A DNA stretch of 64,000 nt, from NCBI GenBank assembly GCA_004210455.1, contig SEFA01000019.1, positions 17,929 through 81,928 on the forward strand, written 5' to 3'. Position numbers and translations under genes: made by a program. Shown here piece by piece: positions 1 to 9,153 of the stretch; the stretch's first letter is position 1, and each line of letters starts with the position of its first letter. Source of the DNA: Rubrivivax sp. (GTDB lineage Bacteria; Pseudomonadota; Gammaproteobacteria; Burkholderiales; Burkholderiaceae_C). The notes under the pieces are model-generated. The model was not told the DNA's origin, did no database searches, and was given only the letters and a program-made list of their open reading frames with translations.

Positions 1-1
1 G

Positions 2-163
2 GACTTCGTGCTGGTGCTGCAGGTGCCGGATATGCCGGCGTATCACGCGCTGGTGCAGCGGCTGTTCACGCAGCAGGCCAACGTCCGCAATGTGAAGGCG
101 TTCTTCAGCGTGAAGCGCGCGAAGTTCGAGCCGAGACTGGCGCTGCCTGCGGCGCGGCCTTGA
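2..163 (+). CDS. Lrp/AsnC family regulator, C-terminal fragment
   Basis: Only the last 53 residues lie in the window, and the frame is open from the first base. The visible part matches the RAM (regulation of amino acid metabolism) half of Lrp/AsnC regulators: a beta strand (DFVLVLQVPD), a helix with YHALVQRLF, and the typical end VKAFFSVKRAKFEPRLAL. In this family the domain forms octamers and binds the effector, usually an amino acid. The DNA-binding helix-turn-helix would lie upstream, outside the window. The gene is convergent with rlmI and its stop codon directly abuts that of rlmI, so there is no room for a separate terminator. Confidence 0.8.
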   Translation, partial: DFVLVLQVPDMPAYHALVQRLFTQQANVRNVKAFFSVKRAKFEPRLALPAARP

Positions 164-1345
164 TCAGCGCTTGAGGATCAGCAGACCCTTGAGGTACTCG
201 CCCTCGGGGAAGTAGATCGTCTGCGGATGGTCCGGCGTCGCCCCGACGCGGTCGAGGATCAGCCCGTCCGAGCCGGCGTCGATGCCGGCACCGGCCACGA
301 TCTTGTGGAAGAGCTCCGGCCCCACGCCGCCCGAGCACGAGAACGTGAACAGCAGGCCGCCCGGCTTCAGCAGCATCAGGCCGAGCCGGTTGATGTCCTT
401 GTACGCCCGGGCGGCCCGTTCCGCATGCGCCGCCGTCGGCGCGAACTTCGGCGGATCGAGCACGATGGCGTCGAAGCTGCGCCCCTGCTTGAGCAGGTCG
501 CGCAGTGTGTGGTTGACGTCGGCATCCAGCGCCGTGTGATGCGCGGGATCGAAGCCGTTGAGCGCCACGTGCGCCGTGGCGCGCGCCAGCGCCGGAGCGG
601 ACGAATCGACGCTGATGACCTCCGTCGCGCCCCCCGCGAGCGCCGCGACCGAGAAGCCGCCGGTGTAGCTGAAGCAGTTCAGCACCGATTGGCAGCCGTA
701 GTGCTTCACCACTTCGGCGAACTTCCTGCGGTTGTCGCGCTGGTCGAGGTAGTAGCCGGTCTTGTGGCCCTCGGCCACGTCCAGGCTCAGCTTCCAGCTG
801 TTCTCCGAGATGACGAGCTCCGTGCCGCCCTCGCCGCGCAGCCAGCCAGTGACGGGTTCCATGCCTTCAAGCGTGCGCACGTTCGCGTCGGAGCGTTCGT
901 AGATCCGCGCCAGACCCGTCTGCGCGAGCAGCAGGTCGGCGATGGTCTGCTTCCAGCGTTCGGTGCCGGCGGACAGGAACTGCGCGCTCAGCGTGTCGCC
1001 GTAGCGGTCGACGATGAGGCCTGGGAGACCATCGGCCTCGCCGTGGATCAGGCGCACCGCGTCGGAAGCGATCGGCATGCGCGCCCTCAGCGCCAGCGCC
1101 GCGGCGATGCGGCGCTCGAAGAACGCGGCGTCGATGCGTTCCTTCTCGTCGAAGCTCCACGCACGCGCGCGGAACACCGACTCCGGACTGAACGAGGCCC
1201 AGCACAGGAAGGTGCCGTCGAAGGCCTCCACGCGCACGGTCTCGCCGGCGTCGGCCCGGCCCTTCGCGATCGAGCCCTCGAAGATCCAGGGATGGCGGCG
1301 GAGGAGCGAGCGCTCCTTGCCCTCGCGGAGACGGATGGATTTCAT
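164..1345 (-). CDS. rlmI: 23S rRNA (cytosine-C5)-methyltransferase, RlmI family
   Basis: A 393-residue SAM-dependent rRNA methyltransferase. An N-terminal PUA-like domain (about residues 1-80) is followed by a Rossmann methyltransferase domain. The SAM-binding segment NCFSYTGGFS is at about 223-232, DPPK at about 297-300 and the Ser-Cys-Ser motif at about 336-338; the cysteine is the expected catalytic residue for m5C formation. RlmI modifies C1962 of 23S rRNA in E. coli, and the length agrees (396 there). The frame runs 35 codons further upstream, but MKSIRLREG matches the usual N-terminus, so the start at 1345 is preferred. Residue-level specificity is inferred from the family. Confidence 0.88.
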   Translation of the reverse strand: MKSIRLREGKERSLLRRHPWIFEGSIAKGRADAGETVRVEAFDGTFLCWASFSPESVFRARAWSFDEKERIDAAFFERRIAAALALRARMPIASDAVRLIHGEADGLPGLIVDRYGDTLSAQFLSAGTERWKQTIADLLLAQTGLARIYERSDANVRTLEGMEPVTGWLRGEGGTELVISENSWKLSLDVAEGHKTGYYLDQRDNRRKFAEVVKHYGCQSVLNCFSYTGGFSVAALAGGATEVISVDSSAPALARATAHVALNGFDPAHHTALDADVNHTLRDLLKQGRSFDAIVLDPPKFAPTAAHAERAARAYKDINRLGLMLLKPGGLLFTFSCSGGVGPELFHKIVAGAGIDAGSDGLILDRVGATPDHPQTIYFPEGEYLKGLLILKR

Positions 1346-1511
1346 GGGGCGGATTGTCTGCGATGGCGAAGCGTCAGTCGTCGTCGCCGCGCTGGGTCTG
1401 CTGTCTGCCGAAACCAGATCAGGCAGCTTGGGATTCGCGTTCGATCCCAAGCCTACGGACGATTGGGGTCGCTGGCTCGGGCCCCGCTCGAGGGTCGGCC
1501 GCGATGTTGCT

Positions 1512-3101
1512 TCAGCGCTGCGCCGCGGGCCCCAGCGTCCCGAACGCCCAGCCGATGTTCAGGCTGACCATCGGGGTGCTCTGCTTCTCCCCGCCGAGGG
1601 CCTTCCACTGGCCCACGCCGACCTTCACGCGCAGGCGGTCACGGCCGGTGCCTTCCCACTGCGCCCACAGCTCGCCTTGCGACACGGCGCCGCCGCCGAC
1701 CGCCACACCGCCGCCGCCGGCCGCGCCGACCATCGCTTCCGCGCCAACGCGCACGCCGTTCCACTTCGGCGAATGCGCGCCCAGGCCGAACATGCCGTAC
1801 GAGAACGCGCCCGCCTTGCCCAGCGCCGCGCTGCCCGCCTGCGCCACGCCGTACCACGGCCCGCCGAAGTCGCGCGTCATGCCGATGCCCAGACCGGTCA
1901 CGTTGTCCTTGGAGCCGTCCTTGAACTTGAATTCCTTGAAGTAGGGCATGCTCAGGTACAGCGCCTGCGCACGGATCGTGCCGGACTCCAGCGGCGGCGA
2001 ATTCAGGATGCGCGACACCTTCTCCAACGGCAGCGCCAGCGAACCGCGCACCTGGAAGGACTCGTAGTTCCCCCACGGCGCCTTCATGTAGCCGGCGTCC
2101 AGCCGCAAGGTCGGACCCCACGGCGTGATCCAGCGCAGCGTCGGACCGACGCGCACCAGCCAGCCGCTGCCCGTGTCCATGTCGCCGCCGCCGCCCAGTC
2201 CGAACGAGAACTGGCCGCCGACGCGCAGCCGCTGGCTGCCGATGCCCCAGTCCTGGCCGGCGTTCGCGAGGATCTCCATGTAGCCGTCGTTGCCGCCGGA
2301 TGCGGCGCCCGAGGCCTCCAGGCCCCACCACGACGAGCCATCGCCGAAGTACTGCCGCAGGTCGCCGCCGGCCTTGCCCTTGCGCCCCGTCAGCGGCACG
2401 CCGCCGCGCGTGCGGCTGCTACTGCGCGGCTTCTCGACGCCCGCGCTCAGCGCGATCTCGTCGAAGCCCATGCCCGTGCGATCGCCCGCGCGCCCCGGCG
2501 ATCCGGAGTCGCCCGGGTTGAAGCTCAGGAACCGGTCCATCCGCCCGATCGTGAACGCGACGCCGGTGTCCTTGATGTTGCCGTTCCCGTTCGGGAAGGT
2601 GATGTGCGAGACACCGACCCCGGCGTACCAGTTGCCGAACTCGCCGCGCAGCGAGAGCTCAGGCCGCAGCATCAGGCCACCGCCGGCGCGGACCTTGTCC
2701 GAACTCACACCGCCGCCCGCGCCCGCGTACAGGCTGGCCGCCAGATGCCAGTCCTGCGCGATCCGGAAGCGACGCTGCACGTTGAAGCCGACCGTGAACA
2801 GGCCGCCGAACTCGCCCTGTGCCGCGCCGTACGCGGCGGGGCCAAGGCCCCAGTCCTCGTTGATCGCCACCATGTAGTGCGCGCCCAGGAACGCCGTCTT
2901 CTGCCCCGTGGGCATCTTGACCGGCGACCAGTTCAACTCGAACGCGGCGGGTCGGCTGTCGGTCGCGGTGATGACCGGCCGCTCCGATGCGTCGCTCGAT
3001 GACTGCTGGGCGTTCGCCTGGACCTGCGCCGCCATCAGGGCGGAGCACAGCAGCAGCGGGCGGGAGGGGAATCGCGAGGAAGTCGGAACGGTGCGGCGCA
3101 T
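1512..3101 (-). CDS. Predicted outer-membrane beta-barrel protein
   Basis: A 529-residue protein of unknown function. It starts with a Sec signal peptide (hydrophobic LLLCSALMAAQ, likely cleavage after about residue 31). The rest is rich in Gly and aromatic residues with alternating polar/hydrophobic stretches (for example LRVGGQFSFGLGGGG and LRLDAGYMKAPWGNY), as in porin-like barrels. It does not end in the usual C-terminal Phe, so barrel insertion is inferred rather than shown. About residues 195-260 are basic and Gly/Ser-rich and probably form a loop or linker. It lies 15 bases upstream of xerC on the same strand. I do not recognise a named family. Confidence 0.6.
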   Translation of the reverse strand: MRRTVPTSSRFPSRPLLLCSALMAAQVQANAQQSSSDASERPVITATDSRPAAFELNWSPVKMPTGQKTAFLGAHYMVAINEDWGLGPAAYGAAQGEFGGLFTVGFNVQRRFRIAQDWHLAASLYAGAGGGVSSDKVRAGGGLMLRPELSLRGEFGNWYAGVGVSHITFPNGNGNIKDTGVAFTIGRMDRFLSFNPGDSGSPGRAGDRTGMGFDEIALSAGVEKPRSSSRTRGGVPLTGRKGKAGGDLRQYFGDGSSWWGLEASGAASGGNDGYMEILANAGQDWGIGSQRLRVGGQFSFGLGGGGDMDTGSGWLVRVGPTLRWITPWGPTLRLDAGYMKAPWGNYESFQVRGSLALPLEKVSRILNSPPLESGTIRAQALYLSMPYFKEFKFKDGSKDNVTGLGIGMTRDFGGPWYGVAQAGSAALGKAGAFSYGMFGLGAHSPKWNGVRVGAEAMVGAAGGGGVAVGGGAVSQGELWAQWEGTGRDRLRVKVGVGQWKALGGEKQSTPMVSLNIGWAFGTLGPAAQR

Positions 3102-3116
3102 CGGAGGGACAGTCGG

Positions 3117-4046
3117 TTATTTCTTGCGGGCGCGGGGGTGCGCCGCGTCGTAGACCTTGGCCAGGTGCTGGAAGTCCAGCCGGGTGTAGATCTGCGTGGT
3201 GCTGATGTTGGCGTGGCCCAGCAGTTCCTGGACCGCGCGCAGGTCGCCGCTGCTCTGCAGCAGGTGCGACGCGAACGAATGGCGCAGCATGTGCGGATGG
3301 ACGTGCGTGGGCATCCCCGCCGCCAGCGCGCGCTGCTTCAGGCGCTTTCGGATCTGGTCGGCGTTGAGCCGGCGGCCGCGCGGTCCGACCAGCAGCGCCG
3401 GTTCGTCCGCCGCCGCCCATTGGCCGCGCACCGCCATCCAGGCCCGCAGCGCCGTCATCGACGGTCCGCCCAGCGGGACCGCGCGTCGCTTCGAGCCCTT
3501 GCCCAGCACCTGCGCCTCGGCGTCCTCAGGCACGATCCAGCCGGCCGACGACGCCTGATGGCGCTGGTCCAGGCCCACCAGTTCGGAGACGCGCAGGCCG
3601 CTGCCGTAGAGCAGCTCGACCAGGCAGCGCTCCAGCGCCTCGGCGACCGGATCGGCGGCGTCCTGCTGGTGCTCGGCCAGCCGCACCGCGTCGTCGACGC
3701 CCAGCGCCTTCGGCAGCGGACGCCCCTGCTTGGGCGCGTGCAGGTCGGCGATCGGGTTCGCGTCGACCAGGCCGTTCTGGCCCAGCCAGCGGTACCAGCC
3801 CCGCCACGCGGACAGGATCAGCGCCAGCGTGCGCGGCTTGAGCCTCTCCCCGTGCAGCTTCGCGAGGAAGCGCCGCGCCTGATGCGCCGACAGGCGCAGC
3901 AGATCCTGGCCCTCGACGGAGGCCAGCCCCGTCAGCCGCTGCAGCGCGTCCGTGTAGAGCGTCAGCGTGCGCTCCGCCAGGCGGCGCTGCACGCGCAGGT
4001 GTTCGAGGTAGCGCTGCTGCTCGTCAGTCAGGCTGAGCGGGGACAT
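3117..4046 (-). CDS. xerC: Tyrosine recombinase XerC
   Basis: A 309-residue site-specific recombinase that, with XerD, resolves chromosome dimers at dif. The N-terminal SAM-like core-binding domain occupies about residues 10-95. The catalytic domain shows Arg in GLRVSELV (about 152), Lys in GKGSK (about 186), the HxxR box HMLRHSF (His 252, Arg 255), His in LGHANIS (about 278) and the nucleophile Tyr in TQIYTRLD (about 287). The C-terminal AKVYDAAHPRA is characteristic of XerC. MSPLSL at 4046 is chosen over an upstream ATG at 4082 because it gives the normal length. It overlaps the 3' end of the DUF484 gene by 23 bases, the classic dapF-DUF484-xerC order. Confidence 0.93.
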   Translation of the reverse strand: MSPLSLTDEQQRYLEHLRVQRRLAERTLTLYTDALQRLTGLASVEGQDLLRLSAHQARRFLAKLHGERLKPRTLALILSAWRGWYRWLGQNGLVDANPIADLHAPKQGRPLPKALGVDDAVRLAEHQQDAADPVAEALERCLVELLYGSGLRVSELVGLDQRHQASSAGWIVPEDAEAQVLGKGSKRRAVPLGGPSMTALRAWMAVRGQWAAADEPALLVGPRGRRLNADQIRKRLKQRALAAGMPTHVHPHMLRHSFASHLLQSSGDLRAVQELLGHANISTTQIYTRLDFQHLAKVYDAAHPRARKK

Positions 4047-4758
4047 GCGGAGCGATCGGGGGAGCGACCGGAGGAGCGGCATGCGGGTCGGCGTCCAGCA
4101 GGCGCGAGAGCGCGGCGCTGGCGATCTCGCCGACGCGGGTCAGGAACTCGGTCCCCATCTCGGCCGTGTAGCGCGTCGGATCCGGCGACCCCAGCACCAG
4201 CAGCCCGAACGGCTGCGACGGCGCACCCGTCGTCAGCGGCACCAGCGCCAGCGAGGCCACGTCGTCCTCGAGCCAGCGTGCCGCCTCGAAACCCGAATTG
4301 ATGCCGCAGTACGGCTGGTTCAGGCTGCCCACGAAGGACTTCACGTCCGGGCTGACCTCGGAGGCGAACGGCGCCAGCGCGTGGCCGGCGTCGACGTTCC
4401 ACAGGCGCAATCCCGCCTGCGGGATCAGGAACTGGTGGCGCAGCTCGCGCAGCAGCACTTCCGGCAGCTGGCTGTCGTCGCGCGTCAGCATCAGCGCCAG
4501 CGTCCAGCGGTGCAGCCGGTCGGCGATGGCGACGTTCTCCTGCCCGTTGCGGATCATCTCGATGATCTTGTGCTCCAGGCCGCGGATCTTGTCGCGCAGC
4601 AGCTCCGCCTGGCGCTCCTGCAGCGAGACCGCGCGCTGTCCGTGCGGATGCGAGATCCGGACGTTGGCCAGCAGTTCGGCGTGACGTTCGAAGAACGCCG
4701 GGTCATTCGCCAGGTAGTCGGCGATGTCTTGTTCGGTGATGCCTTCGATGCCGCTCAC
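4024..4758 (-). CDS. DUF484 family protein (GAF-like)
   Basis: A 244-residue DUF484 protein. It begins with the family's hallmark helix ending [12 protein letters not shown], then a coiled-coil segment (about residues 40-75, [20 protein letters not shown]). A GAF-like domain (about 85-220) follows, with [13 protein letters not shown] near the end. The start is GTG at 4758, overlapping the dapF stop as GTGA, so translation is probably coupled. Members of this family sit between dapF and xerC in most beta- and gammaproteobacteria. Their molecular role is unknown; the GAF fold suggests small-molecule binding. The C-terminal about 15 residues are Pro-rich and likely disordered. Confidence 0.85.
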   Translation of the reverse strand: MSGIEGITEQDIADYLANDPAFFERHAELLANVRISHPHGQRAVSLQERQAELLRDKIRGLEHKIIEMIRNGQENVAIADRLHRWTLALMLTRDDSQLPEVLLRELRHQFLIPQAGLRLWNVDAGHALAPFASEVSPDVKSFVGSLNQPYCGINSGFEAARWLEDDVASLALVPLTTGAPSQPFGLLVLGSPDPTRYTAEMGTEFLTRVGEIASAALSRLLDADPHAAPPVAPPIAPHVPAQPD

Positions 4759-5639
4759 AGTTCGATTTCTCCTTCAAAGACCGTCTGTGCCGGCCCCGTC
4801 ATGTAGACCGGGGCGGACAGCCCCGGGCCTCCCGGCGTCATGCCGGCCCATTCGATGCGCAGATCGCCGCCGCGCGTTTGCACCTCGACCGCGGCGTCCA
4901 GCCAGCCCAGCCGGATGCCCGCCACCACCGCCGCGCACGCGCCGGTACCGCAAGCCAGCGTCTCGCCGGCGCCGCGTTCGAAGACGCGCAGCTTCACTTC
5001 GCCGCGGCTGACGATCTGCAGGAACCCGGCGTTGACACGGCGCGGGAACGATTCGTGGTGCTCGACCAGCGGTCCGACGAGGCCCACCGGCGCCTGGTCG
5101 ACGTCGTCGACCCGCTGCACCGCGTGCGGGTTGCCCATGGACACCACCGCGACCTCCGCCGTCATCCCGTCGCCCAGCGACAGCGGCCAGCGCTCGAAAC
5201 CGTTCTCGTGGCGCGGCATCGTGTCCTTCGGGTCGAACGGGATGCGCGGCAGGTCGAAGACCGGCGCGCCCATGTCGACCGTGACGCGGCCGTCGTCCTG
5301 CAGGCGCAGCTCCAGCAGCGCGTTGATCGTCTGCACGCGGATGGTCCGCTTGTCCGTCAGCCCCTTGTCGACGACGTAGCGCACGAAGCAGCGCGCGCCG
5401 TTGCCGCACTGCTCCACCTCGGAGCCGTCCGAGTTGAAGATGCGGTAGCCGAAGTCGACGTCCGGCGCCGCGTCCTTCGCAGGGGCCTCGATCACCAGGA
5501 TCTGGTCGCAGCCCACGCCGAAGCGGCGGTCGCCGACGCGCCGCAGCTGGTCGCTGGTCAGCGGCATCGGATGGCGCGTGGCGTCCAGCACGACAAAGTC
5601 GTTGCCGGCGCCCTGCATCTTGGTGAAGCGCAGTTTCAT
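4755..5639 (-). CDS. dapF: Diaminopimelate epimerase
   Basis: A 294-residue PLP-independent racemase that converts LL- to meso-diaminopimelate for lysine and peptidoglycan synthesis in the cytoplasm. Both catalytic cysteines are present in their motifs: Cys 78 in QCGNGARCF and Cys 230 in [10 protein letters not shown]. The N-terminal [15 protein letters not shown] is diagnostic. Family members are usually about 275 residues; the small excess is in loops. It heads the tight dapF-DUF484-xerC cluster, with a GTGA overlap downstream. The lipid A acyltransferase gene lies only 9 bases upstream on the same strand, so these cell-envelope genes probably share a transcript. Confidence 0.95.
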   Translation of the reverse strand: MKLRFTKMQGAGNDFVVLDATRHPMPLTSDQLRRVGDRRFGVGCDQILVIEAPAKDAAPDVDFGYRIFNSDGSEVEQCGNGARCFVRYVVDKGLTDKRTIRVQTINALLELRLQDDGRVTVDMGAPVFDLPRIPFDPKDTMPRHENGFERWPLSLGDGMTAEVAVVSMGNPHAVQRVDDVDQAPVGLVGPLVEHHESFPRRVNAGFLQIVSRGEVKLRVFERGAGETLACGTGACAAVVAGIRLGWLDAAVEVQTRGGDLRIEWAGMTPGGPGLSAPVYMTGPAQTVFEGEIEL

Positions 5640-5648
5640 GGGAGCGGA

Positions 5649-6539
5649 TTATCGGGAATACAGCGACGCCTCGCCGGGCGGTCGGGTCTTGAATCGCTTG
5701 TGGACCCAGAAATACTGGGCCGGGTGCTCGCGGATCCGGTCCTCGAGCCAGCGGTGGAAGTGGTTCGCGTCGGCTTCCATGTCGCCGCTCGGGTAGCCCT
5801 CCAGCGGTTCATGGGCATGGACGACGATGCCTTCGCCCTTGGGCAGCATCGTGACGATCACCGGCTGCACCACCATCTTCATGGTCTGCGCGATCTTGGC
5901 CGGAGCCAGCAGCGTGTTGGCCGGCACGCCGAAGAACGGGATGAAGGCCGAGTCCTTGGGACCGAAGTCCATGTCGGGCAGGTTCAGGAAGGAATAGCCG
6001 TCGCGGATCGCCCGCAGCACGCTGCGCACGCCTTCGTGGCGGTCGACCAGCTTGGTCGTGCCGAAGCGCGAGCGCGCGCGGCGCAGCGCGTCGTCGAAGA
6101 GCGCGTTGCTCTGCCGCTGGTAGATGCTGGCGCCAGGTCTTGCCTGGTTGAGCATCAGCGCCGGTCCGATCCAGTCCAGGCCCACGAAGTGCGGCATCAG
6201 CCACATCACTGGGCGGTCGACCTGTTCGGAGAGCTTGATGTTGCCCTCGATGCGCATCAGCCGGAGCAGCCGCCGGTCCGACGCGTACCAGAGCAGTCCG
6301 CGCTCCAGCAGGCTGCGGCCCAGCCAGCCGAAGTGCTCGCGCACCAGGGCCTCGCGTTCGGCCAGGGGCTTCTCGGGGAAGCAGAGCTCGACGTTGCGCA
6401 GCGCCACGCGCCGCCGCGATCCGGCCACGCGGTGCAGCAGCCCGCCCAGCCCCCAGCCGAGGGCGGCCAGCCAGCGCAGCGGCAGCCAGTGCAGCAGCCA
6501 CAACAGGCTGATCAGCGCATATGTACCCAGTTTTCCCAT
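5649..6539 (-). CDS. Lipid A biosynthesis acyltransferase (LpxL/HtrB family)
   Basis: A 296-residue inner-membrane acyltransferase that adds a secondary acyl chain to the lipid A precursor. The N-terminus has a membrane anchor (YALISLLWLLHWLPL, residues 6-20). The catalytic HX4D motif is His 117 and Asp 122 in PHFVGLDW. A conserved block with FLNLPDMDFG follows. MGKLGTYALIS at 6539 is the start; the frame runs 45 codons further upstream but that part crosses the metK promoter and looks non-coding. The gene is divergent from metK, and the gap holds the metK promoter and riboswitch. Which acyl chain is transferred cannot be told from sequence. Confidence 0.88.
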   Translation of the reverse strand: MGKLGTYALISLLWLLHWLPLRWLAALGWGLGGLLHRVAGSRRRVALRNVELCFPEKPLAEREALVREHFGWLGRSLLERGLLWYASDRRLLRLMRIEGNIKLSEQVDRPVMWLMPHFVGLDWIGPALMLNQARPGASIYQRQSNALFDDALRRARSRFGTTKLVDRHEGVRSVLRAIRDGYSFLNLPDMDFGPKDSAFIPFFGVPANTLLAPAKIAQTMKMVVQPVIVTMLPKGEGIVVHAHEPLEGYPSGDMEADANHFHRWLEDRIREHPAQYFWVHKRFKTRPPGEASLYSR

Positions 6540-6571
6540 CGACCGTCCGGCGCCCTGTTCGGGCTCTTTCC

Positions 6572-6577
6572 TATAAT
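6572..6577 (+). promoter_or_regulatory. metK promoter -10 element
   Basis: A perfect TATAAT lies 9 bases before the first base of the predicted riboswitch P1 stem. This places transcription initiation at about 6584, at the very 5' edge of the aptamer. No convincing -35 hexamer is visible at 16-18 bases spacing. Confidence 0.6.
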
Positions 6578-6585
6578 GCCGCCCC

Positions 6586-6640
6586 AGTCGCCGAGTTAAT
6601 CTGGACAACTTGCGGGGCGACTCATAAATCCCGCTAAAGC
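6586..6640 (+). promoter_or_regulatory. SAM-II-type riboswitch aptamer upstream of metK
   Basis: The leader has the H-type pseudoknot layout of class II SAM riboswitches. P1 is AGTCGCC (6586-6592) with GGCGACT (6616-6622), 7 bp. The loop contains GAGTTAAT, matching the conserved UUAA segment. The loop bases GCGG (6612-6615) can pair with CCGC (6631-6634) to form the second stem. The 3' part has CATAAAT (6623-6629) and GCTAAA (6633-6638), matching the conserved AUAAA and GCUAAA blocks of SAM-II. Its position directly before metK, whose product is SAM, fits feedback control. The assignment is by motif and pairing done by eye. Confidence 0.72.
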
Positions 6641-6737
6641 GTTCGCCGCCTGACTCCCGTCTCGGCGACGCCAAAAGGCAAGCCCGAAGGGCTCGGCCAG
6701 CAGGCTGTACCCGAAGACTGAATCACAGGAGTTTAAA

Positions 6738-7916
<1,179 letters not shown>

Positions 7917-7975
7917 TTCCCCTCCTCCGGAATCGGTCATTTGCCGCACCTGCGGAAACTTGATCCCCCGACTCA

Positions 7976-8007
7976 GGGCCGCCTCGCGCGGCCCTGGTCG
8001 TTTCCGG
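7976..8007 (+). terminator. Rho-independent terminator after metK
   Basis: A perfect 7-bp stem, GGGCCGC (7976-7982) and GCGGCCC (7988-7994), with loop CTCGC, is followed by the moderately T-rich TGGTCGTTTCC. The same 19-base hairpin recurs at 17591-17609. Confidence 0.65.
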
Positions 8008-8035
8008 AAGTCTGGCATCGCGGCAGAATGACCGC

Positions 8036-9067
8036 ATGCACGCCATGCCCACTGCGCCGACCCCGTTGACCATCCTGATCGTCGACGACCAGAACGCCAC
8101 CCGCGTGGCATTGACGGCGGAACTGGACCGGGCCGGTCACCGCGTGCTGGAGGCCGACAGCGCCGAGTGGGCGCTGGAGCTGTTCCGCCGCTACCGGCCC
8201 GACCTGGTGCTGCTGGACGTGGAGATGCCCGGCCACGACGGCTACTGGACCTGCCGCGAGATGCGCGCCGCCGAGCCCGGCGGCTGGACGCCCATCATCT
8301 TCCTGTCCCAGTTCAACCAGGACGAGGACGTCTGGAAAGGCATCGAGTCCGGCGGCGACGACTACCTCGTCAAACCGGCCTCCGCGATGATCCTGCACGC
8401 CAAGCTGCGTGCGATGCAGCGCCTGGCGCAGATGCGCTCGCGGCTGGTGCAGATGTCCGAGGAGCTGCGCGCGGCCAATGCGCAGCTGGAAGAGCTCTCC
8501 AGCGTGGACGCACTGACCGGCCTGATGAACCGACGCGCGCTGGACGCCCGGCTGCAGCAGGAACTGGACCTCGCCCGCCGCGAGGGCAAGCCGCTGACGC
8601 TGATGCTGTGCGACGTCGACCACTTCAAGCGCTACAACGACGCGGCCGGCCATGTCGCCGGCGACGACTGCCTGCGCCGCATCGGCCGGCTCCTCAAGGA
8701 GACCTGCCGCCGCCCGAGCGATTGCGCCGGCCGGTACGGCGGCGAGGAATTCGCGCTGGTGCTGCCCAACACGCCGCGCTCCGGCGCCATGACCTACGCC
8801 CGCGCGCTGATGCGCACGGTGGAGCTGGCTGCGATTCCGCACCCGGATTCGCCCACCGGCGCCACGATCACGCTCTCGGGCGGGATCACGACCTGCCTGC
8901 CCGACGACAGCACCAGCGCCGAAGGCCTGATCATCCGCGCCGACGACGCGCTCTACAACGCCAAGTCCACCGGCCGGAACCGCTTCTTCAGCTACGAGAT
9001 GCAGATGGACACGGCGGAACAGCGCCGCGCGGTCGCGCCGGCGACGCCGCCTTCGTCCCCGACTTGA
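8036..9067 (+). CDS. Response regulator with diguanylate cyclase (REC-GGDEF) domain, copy 1
   Basis: A 343-residue two-domain protein predicted to make c-di-GMP when phosphorylated. The receiver domain (about residues 10-125) has phospho-acceptor Asp 61 in LLDVEMP, the acidic pair in VDDQ and Lys in YLVKP. A short coiled coil (about 130-155) leads to a GGDEF domain with active-site GGEEF at 235-239. The RxxD inhibitory site (226-229) is exactly five residues upstream, so product inhibition is expected. The C-terminus is a short Pro/Ala tail. There is no adjacent histidine kinase, so the input is unknown. It is a close paralogue of the next gene, 86 bases downstream. Confidence 0.9.
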   Translation: MHAMPTAPTPLTILIVDDQNATRVALTAELDRAGHRVLEADSAEWALELFRRYRPDLVLLDVEMPGHDGYWTCREMRAAEPGGWTPIIFLSQFNQDEDVWKGIESGGDDYLVKPASAMILHAKLRAMQRLAQMRSRLVQMSEELRAANAQLEELSSVDALTGLMNRRALDARLQQELDLARREGKPLTLMLCDVDHFKRYNDAAGHVAGDDCLRRIGRLLKETCRRPSDCAGRYGGEEFALVLPNTPRSGAMTYARALMRTVELAAIPHPDSPTGATITLSGGITTCLPDDSTSAEGLIIRADDALYNAKSTGRNRFFSYEMQMDTAEQRRAVAPATPPSSPT

Positions 9068-9153
9068 GGCATACCCGAACTGCTTTCCTGGGGACCGGCC
9101 CCGCATAATCGCCTCCGGCACATCTTGTTGCCGCCTGTCGACGATGCCCGGCC

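Noticed and set aside
3117..4046. XerC as a phage or integron integrase marking a mobile element
   Set aside because: It carries the XerC-specific C-terminal sequence and sits in the conserved dapF-DUF484-xerC order, with no att repeats nearby.
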